This document shows positions 9,097 to 16,605 of a DNA stretch of 64,000 bases, in pieces. Source of the stretch: Pontiella desulfatans (lineage in GTDB: Bacteria > Verrucomicrobiota > Kiritimatiellia > Kiritimatiellales > Pontiellaceae); the NCBI RefSeq assembly GCF_900890425.1, contig NZ_CAAHFG010000001.1, forward strand, positions 3,224,001 through 3,288,000, written 5' to 3'. The notes beneath the pieces were generated by a model. The model searched no databases and had not been told where the DNA came from. It saw only the letters and a list, made by a program, of their open reading frames with translations. The translations under genes were made by a program, and so were the position numbers. How positions within the stretch are numbered: the stretch's first letter is position 1; each line of letters opens with the position of its first letter.

Positions 9097-9972
9097 TTAC
9101 CTGGATTTCAGGTCGTTGAACTTCTGGAAGCCTTCTTCCGGCGACAGCCCATCGTGCACCACGCCGCCGACGGCCTGGATCATCGCAACGGGATCTTCCG
9201 ACTGGAAGACGTTGCGTCCCATGTCCACACCGGCGGCGCCGCACTGGATGGCCTTGTAGCAAAGCTCGAGCGCTTCGAGTTCGGGCAGCTTCTTGCCGCC
9301 GGCAATCACGATCGGAACCGGGCAGCAGGCCACCACGTTTTCGAAACCTTCGGTGTAGTAGGTCTTCACGATGCTCGCGCCGTTTTCCGCGCAGATGCGC
9401 GAGGCCAGGCCGAAGTAGCGCGCGTCGCGCGCCATGTCCTTGCCGACCGCCGTCACACCCATCACCGGCATGCCGAATTTTTCGGCCTCGTCGACGAGGT
9501 TGTAGAGGTTCGCAATGGTCTTGGCTTCCGTCGCCGGATCGCCGATCGCCAGCATGATCGCCATGGCGGATGCATTCAGCGCCACGGCGTTCTGCACGTC
9601 CATCGTCACATTGTGGTTGAGCTCGGTCAGGATCGAAGTCCCCGCGTCGGAACGCAGGCAGATCGGCTTGTTGTAGGTGGGCGGAATGCAGGCCTTGATC
9701 ACACCGCGCGCGGCCATCAGGCAGTCGGCATGCGGTGCCAGCGGCAGGATGCTCAGGTCGATGCGCTCCACGCCGGAGGTCGGGCCCATGATGAAGCCGT
9801 GGTCGAACGCCAGCATGACGCTCCGTCCCGTGTCGGGGCGGAAGATGCGCGACAAGCGATCCTTGAATCCCCAGCTGTTGTTATCGCAGCCCTTCATGTA
9901 GAAGCCGCCCTGCTCAACCGGCTTGTCCAAGCCGAAATCGTTTCCATCCCTCAAATCATCTAAATCTGCCAT
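9097..9972 (-). CDS. lsrF: LsrF/DhnA-type class I aldolase or thiolase
   Basis: A 291-residue TIM-barrel protein that closely follows E. coli LsrF along its length: it begins MADLDDLRDG and contains SRIFRPDTGRSVMLAFDHG, GMPVMGVTAVGKDMARD, CPVPIVIAGGKKLP and GVDMGRNVFQSEDP. The Schiff-base lysine is Lys203 in IVKTYYTEGF, the same position as in LsrF. LsrF cleaves the phosphorylated AI-2 breakdown product with CoA, while the wider DhnA family includes fructose-1,6-bisphosphate aldolases. No lsrK, lsrR, lsrG or lsr transporter is present here. A role cleaving a phosphorylated ketose made by the neighbouring kinase is therefore more plausible than AI-2 turnover. AAGGAG lies 8 bases before the start. 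High confidence in family, low in substrate. Confidence 0.85.
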   Translation of the reverse strand: MADLDDLRDGNDFGLDKPVEQGGFYMKGCDNNSWGFKDRLSRIFRPDTGRSVMLAFDHGFIMGPTSGVERIDLSILPLAPHADCLMAARGVIKACIPPTYNKPICLRSDAGTSILTELNHNVTMDVQNAVALNASAMAIMLAIGDPATEAKTIANLYNLVDEAEKFGMPVMGVTAVGKDMARDARYFGLASRICAENGASIVKTYYTEGFENVVACCPVPIVIAGGKKLPELEALELCYKAIQCGAAGVDMGRNVFQSEDPVAMIQAVGGVVHDGLSPEEGFQKFNDLKSR

Positions 9973-9997
9973 TGTTTTTCTCCTTTTCTATCCTTTG

Positions 9998-10633
9998 TTA
10001 GATTGCTTCCGCAAACGCGCCGAAAATCAGCGCGAAGCTCGTTGCCCCGGCATCCTTGTGCCCAATGGCACGCTCGCCCATCGTTCGGGCCCGCCCGAAC
10101 TTAGCCACGTACCCCTTTGTTTTTTCAGCGCCTTCGGATGCAGCAACCGCCGCGGCTTCGAAGGCCGCCTTGGGCTCCGCCCCGGCGCGCAGTTCGGCAG
10201 CCAGCGTTTCGGTGGCCGGCCGCAATGCATCCATCATGGTTTTATCGCCCGGCTCGGCCTTGCTGATGCCGTAAAAACCGTTCAGCGCCGCTTCAAAAAA
10301 AGCGGCGGTCTGATCGTTATCGAGTTCATCCGCCGGCGCCGCGTTGGCAAACCCCATGAAGTAGGAGCCTAGCAACGGACTGGTGGAACCGCCGTCGCAC
10401 ATCATCACCTTCATGGCCACCTTCTTCATGAAATCGGCCAGCGGCAGTTCGGCGGATTCATCGACCGCCGCACTGACCGCCTTCATGGTGCGGTTGATGG
10501 TGACCCCATGGTCGCCATCGCCGGTGGCGGCATCGAGTTCCGACAGGCTTTCGTGCTGCTGCGCAATCACGGCGGCCGCGTTTTTCAGCATGTCCGCCAG
10601 ATTCTGTTTCGTAAAAATAGACATCGTATCCAT
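9998..10633 (-). CDS. dhaL: Dihydroxyacetone kinase L subunit (DhaL), nucleotide-binding
   Basis: About 211 residues, all-helical DAK2 domain that holds ADP/ATP and magnesium. The conserved acidic cluster is present (ELDAATGDGDHGVTINRTM, Asp34, Asp39, Asp41), followed by CDGGSTSPLLGSYFMG and GDKTMMDALRP. The ATG at 10633 is chosen because it falls 5 bases after the dhaK stop; an alternative ATG is at 10624. A longer frame reaching 10681 overlaps dhaK and is unlikely. It should work with the adjacent DhaK. No PTS-type DhaM is seen in the window, so the phosphate donor could be ATP, or a DhaM encoded elsewhere. Confidence 0.9.
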   Translation of the reverse strand: MDTMSIFTKQNLADMLKNAAAVIAQQHESLSELDAATGDGDHGVTINRTMKAVSAAVDESAELPLADFMKKVAMKVMMCDGGSTSPLLGSYFMGFANAAPADELDNDQTAAFFEAALNGFYGISKAEPGDKTMMDALRPATETLAAELRAGAEPKAAFEAAAVAASEGAEKTKGYVAKFGRARTMGERAIGHKDAGATSFALIFGAFAEAI

Positions 10634-10638
10634 CTCGC

Positions 10639-11625
10639 TTAGCGAACGGTGTAGCCGGGGGTGTCGCACGGAGCATCCCACAGCGTCTTGAGCTCGTCGT
10701 CGAGTTTCAGTGCGATCAGCTGATAGCCCCCTGCTTCCTGAACCGTCAGAACATCGCCTGCATGCCCACGCGCCACGTCGATCCCTTTTCCTTCAAAGAA
10801 CAGTTTGGCATCGCGGAAGGAAACATAGAGCTCCATCAGCGTGGTCTTGCCGGAGCCATTGACAATCAGGGCAATCTCGTCGCCGGATTCCAGCCCGAGC
10901 TTCGCCACGATTTTTTCAGCAAGCAGCTCCGCCGTCTCCTTGGCGCTCGCCATTTTCACGACCACGCCGCCGCCTTCGCCATGCTGGCCGGCGCAGATTT
11001 CCATTTCGTCCTCCGCCAACGAGCCGCAAACCCCGCCCGTTGAAGGATGCGTGGCCAGCTCGGAAAGAACTGCAATGGTGGCGCACTGGTCGTTGACCTT
11101 GTTGGCAATGCGAACCACGTCGTCGAGGCTATCGCCACGTTCCGCCGCCGCACCGGCGATTTTGCTGACAAAGAAGCAGCCGCCGAGACCACGGCCCTCT
11201 TCCTCTTCGGTCGGGCGGATCTCTTCGTTGGTGATCACTTCAACCACTTTGATGCCTTCCATCTCGGCCATCTGCTTGGCCATTTGGGCGCTCATCACAT
11301 CGCCCGCGTGGTTGAGTGTAATCAGCAGGGTACCGGCATCGCGCTTCACCGTTTTAAGTGCTTCAAGCAGCGTGGGCGGGCCAGGGGCCGCCCAAATATC
11401 GCCGGCCGCGCAGACATCGAGCATTCCGTCGCCAACAAAACCTTGCACGGCTGGCTCGTGGCCCGTACCGCCCAGAGAGACCAGCGCCACTTTATCCGCC
11501 GCTTTCGGCGTTGCGCGGCAAACCAGCTTTTCCTGCTCCAGCTTTACCTTGTGCGGATAGGCCATGCACATGCCTTCCAGCAGTTCCTTGGTGAGTTCTT
11601 CCGGGTTATTGATGAATTTTTTCAT
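10639..11625 (-). CDS. dhaK: Dihydroxyacetone kinase K subunit (DhaK), ketose-binding
   Basis: A 328-residue DAK1 domain. The substrate-site residues of E. coli DhaK are present: GGTGHEP with His56, NHAGDVMS with Asp109, and the histidine that forms a covalent hemiaminal with the substrate in AGQHGEGGG (His215). It should phosphorylate dihydroxyacetone or a related short ketose. Family members acting on erythrulose are known, so the tetrulose or pentulose suggested by the neighbouring isomerase is possible. It follows the VOC gene by 32 bases and is separated from dhaL by 5 bases, indicating one transcript. Confidence 0.9.
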   Translation of the reverse strand: MKKFINNPEELTKELLEGMCMAYPHKVKLEQEKLVCRATPKAADKVALVSLGGTGHEPAVQGFVGDGMLDVCAAGDIWAAPGPPTLLEALKTVKRDAGTLLITLNHAGDVMSAQMAKQMAEMEGIKVVEVITNEEIRPTEEEEGRGLGGCFFVSKIAGAAAERGDSLDDVVRIANKVNDQCATIAVLSELATHPSTGGVCGSLAEDEMEICAGQHGEGGGVVVKMASAKETAELLAEKIVAKLGLESGDEIALIVNGSGKTTLMELYVSFRDAKLFFEGKGIDVARGHAGDVLTVQEAGGYQLIALKLDDELKTLWDAPCDTPGYTVR

Positions 11626-11657
11626 GGTCTCAACACCTTCCTTATATCGATTCGGGT

Positions 11658-12002
11658 TTAGTATGCGGTTCCTGCGGCTTCGCCTGAGAATTCCATGAAT
11701 TCAACCGGGCAACCTTCGGCATCGACAATGAAGGCGATGCGAAGCGTATCGCTGATGGCGCACGGCTCCAGAATGACCTTCTGTCCCGCAATGGCTTCCT
11801 CGAGGTTTTCAACCGCATAGGCAACATGCGTATGCTCCTGGATCTCCCTGGGCATTTCGCAGTCGGCGTCGAAGCGCAACCACTCGATGTTGTTTTCGCT
11901 TTGCGAAAAATCGGTGATGAACAGCTTCATGTCGGCGCTGTAGTTTTCGCCTTTTTTCGACTCGGTCGTGGGAATCCCCACATGGCTGAATGTTTTCTTC
12001 AT
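11658..12002 (-). CDS. VOC-superfamily (glyoxalase-like) protein
   Basis: A 114-residue protein with the paired beta-alpha-beta-beta-beta layout of the vicinal-oxygen-chelate fold: FSHVGIPT at the start, THVAYAVENLEEAI in the middle and GCPVEFMEFSGE at the end. These contribute the two His and the Glu expected for a metal site. The start at 12002 has AGGGG 8 bases upstream; a tandem ATG at 12008 is the alternative, and the longer open frame to 12335 overlaps the preceding gene. VOC proteins include isomerases, epimerases and dioxygenases, so no reaction is assigned. The position between the isomerase-like gene and dhaK suggests an epimerase or lyase step. Confidence 0.72.
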   Translation of the reverse strand: MKKTFSHVGIPTTESKKGENYSADMKLFITDFSQSENNIEWLRFDADCEMPREIQEHTHVAYAVENLEEAIAGQKVILEPCAISDTLRIAFIVDAEGCPVEFMEFSGEAAGTAY

Positions 12003-12054
12003 GTTCATTTCCCCTGTGTTTAATTGCTTCCGCACTGATCTAACAAATGGTTCC

Positions 12055-12118
12055 AACCACGAAATACACGAAACCTGTCCTGAGAATCCGTTTCGTGTAA
12101 TTCGTGCATTTCGTGGTT
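12055..12118. repeat. Composite palindrome, CACGAAAT-unit family
   Basis: Intergenic inverted repeat whose arms are tandem copies of a CACGAAAT(A)-like unit. The left arm (12055-12073) holds two units and the right arm (12091-12118), read in complement, holds three. The loop is about 17 bases. It lies between the cupin and VOC genes of the operon, so the transcript could fold here. Related units occur at 46093-46120 and 46279-46297. Confidence 0.8.
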
Positions 12119-12124
12119 TAAATC

Positions 12125-12892
12125 CTACTCCGCACCCGTGTTCTTGAACTCCATGCCCGGCTTGCTGAAATGGACGTGGTTGTGGTAGGTCGCGCCCTCG
12201 GTAATGATGGCGCCGTCCTTGCCGGCAATAATGCCGTGCCACGCTTCGGGATCCTGCAGCTTGTACATGATGTTCTTTTTCGAATCGCGATGGGTAACAT
12301 ATTTCGATTTGAACCAATCCTCGCCGTAACCCCACGGACGTTCGTCCTCGGGCAGCTCGCCGATTTCCATCTCATCGCCATGCTTGTGCTCGCCGTAGAA
12401 GCGGACGTCGCCATAGCGCACCTGCCAGGCTTCCATTTTCGGGGCATAGCCTTCCGGCCCGCCCAGGTGGCTATGCTCGGGAAGGGTCTGGCCCGGCAGC
12501 AGATAGATTTCGTGCATCAGGTAACCAAAGTGGTCGTCCTTGAACGCGCCGTTGTATTGGCCTGCGCCCGTCGATTTATATTCGCCCTTTTCGTTGAGCC
12601 AGAAGATGCCGCCCATGCCCAGCGCAAGCACATCGCCCTGGTCAAAGTCGCACACCCAGAACTCGTCGGTCTTCAACACATCCGGCACGGGATAGTTGAA
12701 ACGCTCGAACATTTCGAAATAGGCCTGCTTGACCTTTTCCACGCTAAGCGCACCGTCTTCATAATAGCTTTCCATCGCATTTCCTTTCCCTGTGGATTCC
12801 GCGGAACCCGTTACGCAACCGGACAAAACCGCTGCCACGCCAACTGCCGCCGCAATCGCCATTGCCCCCTGCGTTTTCGAATACTCTCTCAT
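12125..12892 (-). CDS. Lipoprotein with D-lyxose-isomerase-like cupin domain
   Basis: A 255-residue protein starting at 12892 (AAAGGGA 6 bases upstream). Residues 1-26 are a lipoprotein signal with lipobox VLSGC. The remaining part reads like the YdaE/D-lyxose ketol-isomerase cupin family: HEIYLLPGQTLPEHSHL supplies a His pair, then EAWQVRYGDV, and a final barrel strand EAWHGIIAGKDGAIITEG before YHNHVHF. Such enzymes interconvert aldoses and ketoses using a metal held by His, His, Glu and His. It is the first gene of the operon with the DhaK/DhaL and aldolase genes, so its product may feed the kinase. A membrane-anchored sugar isomerase is unusual because the usual homologues are cytoplasmic. 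A binding role remains possible. Confidence 0.72.
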   Translation of the reverse strand: MREYSKTQGAMAIAAAVGVAAVLSGCVTGSAESTGKGNAMESYYEDGALSVEKVKQAYFEMFERFNYPVPDVLKTDEFWVCDFDQGDVLALGMGGIFWLNEKGEYKSTGAGQYNGAFKDDHFGYLMHEIYLLPGQTLPEHSHLGGPEGYAPKMEAWQVRYGDVRFYGEHKHGDEMEIGELPEDERPWGYGEDWFKSKYVTHRDSKKNIMYKLQDPEAWHGIIAGKDGAIITEGATYHNHVHFSKPGMEFKNTGAE

Positions 12893-12928
12893 GGTTGTCC
12901 CTTTCTCTATGTATAAACAGGTTGACAA

Positions 12929-12958
12929 TCTATATTACAAACGGCGTTTGTAAAACAA
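12929..12958 (-). promoter_or_regulatory. Probable operon promoter for the 12892-2500 operon
   Basis: On the minus strand a TTGTTT -35 element (12958-12953) and a TATAGA -10 element (12934-12929) are 18 bases apart. The expected start of transcription is near 12922, giving a leader of about 30 bases with a good ribosome site before the ATG at 12892. The elements are only moderate matches to consensus. The palindrome described separately fills the spacer. Confidence 0.45.
12935..12953. promoter_or_regulatory. Perfect 19-bp palindromic operator candidate
   Basis: TTACAAACG-G-CGTTTGTAA, nine paired bases on each side of one central G, with no mismatch. It occupies the spacer of the putative minus-strand promoter and lies in the 229-base region shared with the divergent sulfatase gene. 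That is a classic place for a regulator to control both directions. The IclR-family gene at 14754-15548 is the nearest candidate regulator; a LacI- or GntR-type protein from elsewhere could also bind it. Confidence 0.7.
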
Positions 12959-13064
12959 ATTGGACATGAAAAATGCGCGGACAGCGCGGCGGGATCCATC
13001 CGGGCGGATCATCAAGCACGGGCGCCCTTCGAAAACGGATTCCCATCCTTTTGAGACTCGACTA

Positions 13065-13095
13065 TTGTTTGCTATGTGTATTTGTGTTTTATATT
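13065..13095 (+). promoter_or_regulatory. Weak candidate promoter for the sulfatase gene at 13122
   Basis: TTGTTT at 13065-13070 and TATATT at 13090-13095 are separated by 19 bases, in an AT-rich stretch just upstream of an AAGGAG ribosome site at 13111. The spacing is longer than usual, so this is tentative. Confidence 0.3.
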
Positions 13096-13121
13096 GCAAC
13101 TTTCAACCTCAAGGAGCATCC

Positions 13122-14711
13122 ATGAAAACAATTCTTGCCAGTGCCCTGCTGGGCATCGCATTCGGCGCGGTAGCCGCGGGAAAACCCAACGTCATCTTTA
13201 TTCTGGCCGACGACTGGGGGCGCGGCGACATTAAGGCCTACGGCGGCGACCGCTGCAAAATCGACACCCCGAACATGGACGCGCTGGCCCGCGACGGCAT
13301 GCTGTTCACCGACGCGCACAGCTCGTCGTCGGTTTGCACCCCGACGCGCTACGGCGTGCTGACCGGGCGCTACAACTGGCGCAGCCGCCTGAAACAACAC
13401 GTGCTCCACGGATTCGACCAGGCCCTGATCGAACCCGGCCGCGAAACGGTTGCCTCCTTCCTCAAGAAGCAAGGCTACGCCACCGCGATGATCGGCAAGT
13501 CGCACCTCGGCATGGATTTCGCGACCACCGACGGAAAGCCCGCGAATTGCAGCGCAAAGAAACCCGACCAATTGAAGACCCAATGCAACGTCGACTGGAA
13601 GGGCGTCATCAAAAACGGCCCCAACTCCGTTGGTTTCGACTATTACTGGGGCATCGCCGCCTCGCTCGACATGCCGCCCTACATCTGGATCGAGAACGAC
13701 CGCTTCGTCGGCGAGTGCACCACCATCAAGGCCTTCAACCGCCCGGGGCCGGCGCACGCCGATTTCGAGGATTACGACGTACTCCCCACCCTTGCCCAAA
13801 AGACCGTGGCCTTCATTGAAAAAGAGGCGCGCACGAAGAATCCGTTTTTTGTCTACATGCCGCTCAACAGCCCGCACACGCCCATCTCGCCCTCCAAGGC
13901 GTGGCAGGGCAAAAGCAAGCTCGGCCCGTATGGCGACTTTGTAATGGAAACCGACTGGGCGATCGGCGAGGTGGTCAAAGCCGTGGAAAAAGCGGGCATC
14001 GCCAAGAATACACTGATCATCGTGACGGCCGACAACGGCTGCAGCCCCGCCGCCAAGCGGGGCGACCCGAACAAAATGATTACGTTCCGCATGGGCGATG
14101 CCGATGCCTTCGATCCGGAAAAGCATTATGCCAGCGACATCCAGCGCGGCCACAAGGCCGACATCTACGAAGGCGGCCACCGCGTACCTTATATTGCGCG
14201 CTGGGATGGCAAGGTGAAAGCCGGCAGCGTCTGCAACGATCCGATCTGCCTCGTCGACCTGTTCGCCACCTGCGCCGATATCGTTGGCCAGCCGATCGCC
14301 GACACCGCCGCCGAGGATTCCGTCAGCATTCTGCCCAACCTGCTCGGCACGGCCAAGAAGCCCGTCCGCGAGGCGGTCGTCCACCACTCCATCAACGGCA
14401 GCTTCGCCATCCGCCAAGGCGACTGGAAACTCAGCCTGTGCCCCGGCTCCGGCGGATGGAGCCTCCCAAAACCGCCCAAGAAAAGTGATCAGCCTGCTCC
14501 AAAACAATGGGTGCAGCTCTACAACCTGGCGGATGATCCGGCGGAAACGACCAACCTGGCCGACCAGCATCCTGAAATGGTGGAGCGCATGACCCAGCTG
14601 GCCCAAAGCTATATCGACAAGGGCCGCTCCACCCCCGGCGCAAAGCAGAGCAACACCGGGGAAACCCATCTCTATCCCGAGTGGATCAGGAAACAGCGTT
14701 CGGCAAAATAA
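13122..14711 (+). CDS. Exported sulfatase (S1 type, GALNS-like)
   Basis: A 529-residue sulfatase with a clear signal peptide (KTILASALLGIAFGAVAAG). The metal motif ILADDWGRGD is near residues 27-36, and the formylglycine motif CTPTR (Cys72) is followed by YGVLTGRYNWRSRL. This form of the motif is common in N-acetylgalactosamine-6-sulfatase-like members of the family. IIVTADNGCSP and IYEGGHRVPYIARW give the second metal site. The C-terminus has LYNLADDPAETTNLA. The start at 13122 is preferred over a longer frame from 12960 because AAGGAG lies 5 bases before it and it is followed at once by the signal peptide. It is divergent from the sugar operon across the palindrome, so it is probably co-regulated. 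The exact sulfated substrate is unknown. Confidence 0.92.
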   Translation: MKTILASALLGIAFGAVAAGKPNVIFILADDWGRGDIKAYGGDRCKIDTPNMDALARDGMLFTDAHSSSSVCTPTRYGVLTGRYNWRSRLKQHVLHGFDQALIEPGRETVASFLKKQGYATAMIGKSHLGMDFATTDGKPANCSAKKPDQLKTQCNVDWKGVIKNGPNSVGFDYYWGIAASLDMPPYIWIENDRFVGECTTIKAFNRPGPAHADFEDYDVLPTLAQKTVAFIEKEARTKNPFFVYMPLNSPHTPISPSKAWQGKSKLGPYGDFVMETDWAIGEVVKAVEKAGIAKNTLIIVTADNGCSPAAKRGDPNKMITFRMGDADAFDPEKHYASDIQRGHKADIYEGGHRVPYIARWDGKVKAGSVCNDPICLVDLFATCADIVGQPIADTAAEDSVSILPNLLGTAKKPVREAVVHHSINGSFAIRQGDWKLSLCPGSGGWSLPKPPKKSDQPAPKQWVQLYNLADDPAETTNLADQHPEMVERMTQLAQSYIDKGRSTPGAKQSNTGETHLYPEWIRKQRSAK

Positions 14712-14753
14712 TTGAACAGCCCGCCGCCGGGCACGGGGAAACCGCAGCGCGAT

Positions 14754-15548
14754 TTACAATGCGTCGTGGCCCATGCGGCGGGAGATGAGGTCGGCGTAGC
14801 CGCGGACGACCTTCCCCAGCCGGGGAAACTTGCTCGCGGGTAGCCGGTCGGAGGGGCCGGTTGTCCAGATGGCCGCAATGGGATAGCCGTATTGGTTGAA
14901 GACCGGAGCGCTGATGCAATGCGCGCCGTGCAGCTGCTCGGCGCGATCAAGCGCGAAACCGTCGGCCTTGATCCCTGCCATCTCCTTATCGAAGGCGGTG
15001 CGGGTTGTGATGGTGTTTTCGTTATACCGGGTGAACTTGTAGCCCTGCAGCCGTTCGCGCAACTCGTTTTCGGGAAGGAAGGCCAGCATGGCCTTGCAGG
15101 GCGCGGCGGCGTGCAGCGGCAGGCGGTGACCGGAATCGATCGTGAACTTGAACGGATGCGAACCGAGTACCTGCTCGATCACCACCCCCTCGTTTTCGAT
15201 CAGGGTGCCGATGAAGACCGATTCCTTGATCTCATCGCGGCAGAGCCGCATGATATCCAGCGAGTTTTCAATGAAGCTGTATTCGCCCATGCTCTGGCAG
15301 CCCATCAGCAACAGTTTTTTGCTGAGGCTGAAGCGCTTCTGCTCGTCGCGGACGACATAGCCATGGCCCAGCAGCGTCATCGTGATGCGGAAGACGCTGT
15401 TTTTCGACAGTCCCAAATGTTCCGTGATCTCGGTAATGGAAAGCCCCTGCGGATAGTCGAGCAAGTGCTCCATGATCACCAGTGCGCGTTCGAGGTTGGG
15501 AACCTTGTAGCGGCTTTCCTTGAAATCTTCCTGTTGTTCCTTCGCCAT
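14754..15548 (-). CDS. IclR-family transcriptional regulator
   Basis: A 264-residue regulator starting at 15548 (GAGAGG 6 bases upstream). Residues about 15-80 form the winged helix (LERALVIMEHLLDYPQGLSITEITEHLGLSKNSVFRI and so on), followed by the effector domain. That domain has SHPFKFTIDSGHRLPLHAAAPCKAMLAFLP, the ligand-pocket region typical of IclR proteins, and GAHCISAPVFNQYGYPIAAIW. IclR proteins usually sense a small sugar acid or catabolic intermediate. It is convergent with the sulfatase gene ending at 14711 and is the only regulator near the sulfatase and kinase operon, which makes it the likely controller of the palindrome at 12935. That link is inference. Confidence 0.92.
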   Translation of the reverse strand: MAKEQQEDFKESRYKVPNLERALVIMEHLLDYPQGLSITEITEHLGLSKNSVFRITMTLLGHGYVVRDEQKRFSLSKKLLLMGCQSMGEYSFIENSLDIMRLCRDEIKESVFIGTLIENEGVVIEQVLGSHPFKFTIDSGHRLPLHAAAPCKAMLAFLPENELRERLQGYKFTRYNENTITTRTAFDKEMAGIKADGFALDRAEQLHGAHCISAPVFNQYGYPIAAIWTTGPSDRLPASKFPRLGKVVRGYADLISRRMGHDAL

Positions 15549-15709
15549 GGACTGCCTCTCACCAAATACACACCCGGTGCGGGAATCGACCGGACAAGAC
15601 TCTCTACATAAGTGCTCCAATTTAATGCGGGAGCAGCCATCGGTCTAGAACATTCCGCCCCATGCGGCAAACCCTCCCGTTTATCCTGTAATCCCGTCGA
15701 AAAAAAGAT

Positions 15710-16453
15710 ATGTTCGTTCCCATGCCAAAGACACGACTCGATCAACTTCTTGTACAACGCGGCCTCGCCGACAGCCGGGAGCAGGCGCAACGCCTGATCC
15801 GTGCAGGCGTGGTGCGCGTGGGCGAACAGGTGGCCTCCAAACCGGGGCACCAGTTCAAGGACGATGCCGAAATCTCGGTCAAGGAAAAGGAAAAATATGT
15901 CAGCCGCGGCGGCCTGAAAATCGAGGGGGCCCACCAACAGTTTGGCTTTGGGCTGCAAGGCGCGATCTGCCTCGACATCGGCTCCTCCACCGGCGGCTTC
16001 ACCGACTTCATGCTCCAGCACGGGGCCGCGAAGGTATACGCCATCGACTGCGGCACCAACCAGCTGCACTACAAGCTGCGCGAAGATCCGCGCGTGGTCG
16101 TGATGGAAAACACCAACGCCCGCTACATCACCACCGACGATGTTCCGGAACCGGCCGACTTCTGCAGCATCGACACCTCCTTCATCTCGCTCACCAACAT
16201 TCTTCCGCCCTTGAAAAACCTGATGAAGCCCGGCGGGCACATTGTCTCGCTGATCAAACCCCAGTTCGAGGCCGGCAAGGAGCAGGTGGGCAAAGGCGGC
16301 GTCGTCCGCGACCCGGCGGTTCACGAGGAAGTCATCGAAAAGGTCAAAGCATTCGGTACCGAAGTGCTGGGCTTCAAATGGCTGGAGCTCTGCACCTCCC
16401 CGATCAAGGGGCCCGCCGGTAACATTGAATTCCTCGCCTACTGGGAAGTCTAG
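15710..16453 (+). CDS. tlyA: TlyA-family rRNA 2'-O-methyltransferase (S4 plus FtsJ-like domain)
   Basis: A 247-residue protein. Residues about 5-60 are an S4 RNA-binding domain (TRLDQLLVQRGLADSREQAQRLIRAGVV). A Rossmann methyltransferase follows with the SAM motif CLDIGSSTGGFTDFMLQ and later IDTSFISL, SLIKPQFEAG and GPAGNIEFLAYW. TlyA enzymes methylate ribose in 16S and 23S rRNA and are often annotated as haemolysin A. The ATG at 15722 (MPKTRLDQ) is an equally good start; neither has a clear ribosome site. No operon partner is apparent. Confidence 0.92.
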   Translation: MFVPMPKTRLDQLLVQRGLADSREQAQRLIRAGVVRVGEQVASKPGHQFKDDAEISVKEKEKYVSRGGLKIEGAHQQFGFGLQGAICLDIGSSTGGFTDFMLQHGAAKVYAIDCGTNQLHYKLREDPRVVVMENTNARYITTDDVPEPADFCSIDTSFISLTNILPPLKNLMKPGGHIVSLIKPQFEAGKEQVGKGGVVRDPAVHEEVIEKVKAFGTEVLGFKWLELCTSPIKGPAGNIEFLAYWEV

Positions 16454-16605
16454 GCCGTAAAACCGCGCCCGGATCCGCCGCGAACCGCGATAAACGGCTA
16501 TATTCGGGTTTGCCCTCCGGCCCTTTTGTGTAAAACGGGGTTGCGTCGCGGGGCACTTTAGGGTTCATTGCGCGTCGCTTTTTTAACCCTTTCGCCGGAC
16601 GCCGA

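Noticed and set aside
2713-9963. Long plus-strand open frames (559, 509 and 818 codons) opposite the minus-strand operon
   Set aside because: They are antisense shadows of GC-rich genes with recognisable domains; their translations are His/Arg/Leu/Val-rich with no family motifs.
9097-9972. AI-2 (quorum signal) degradation operon based on the LsrF-type gene
   Set aside because: No lsrK, lsrR, lsrG or lsr transporter genes nearby; neighbours are sulfatase and DhaK/DhaL genes.
13089-14669. 526-codon minus-strand frame opposite the sulfatase
   Set aside because: Shadow of a sulfatase with complete motifs; low-complexity Val/Ala/Gly/Arg translation.
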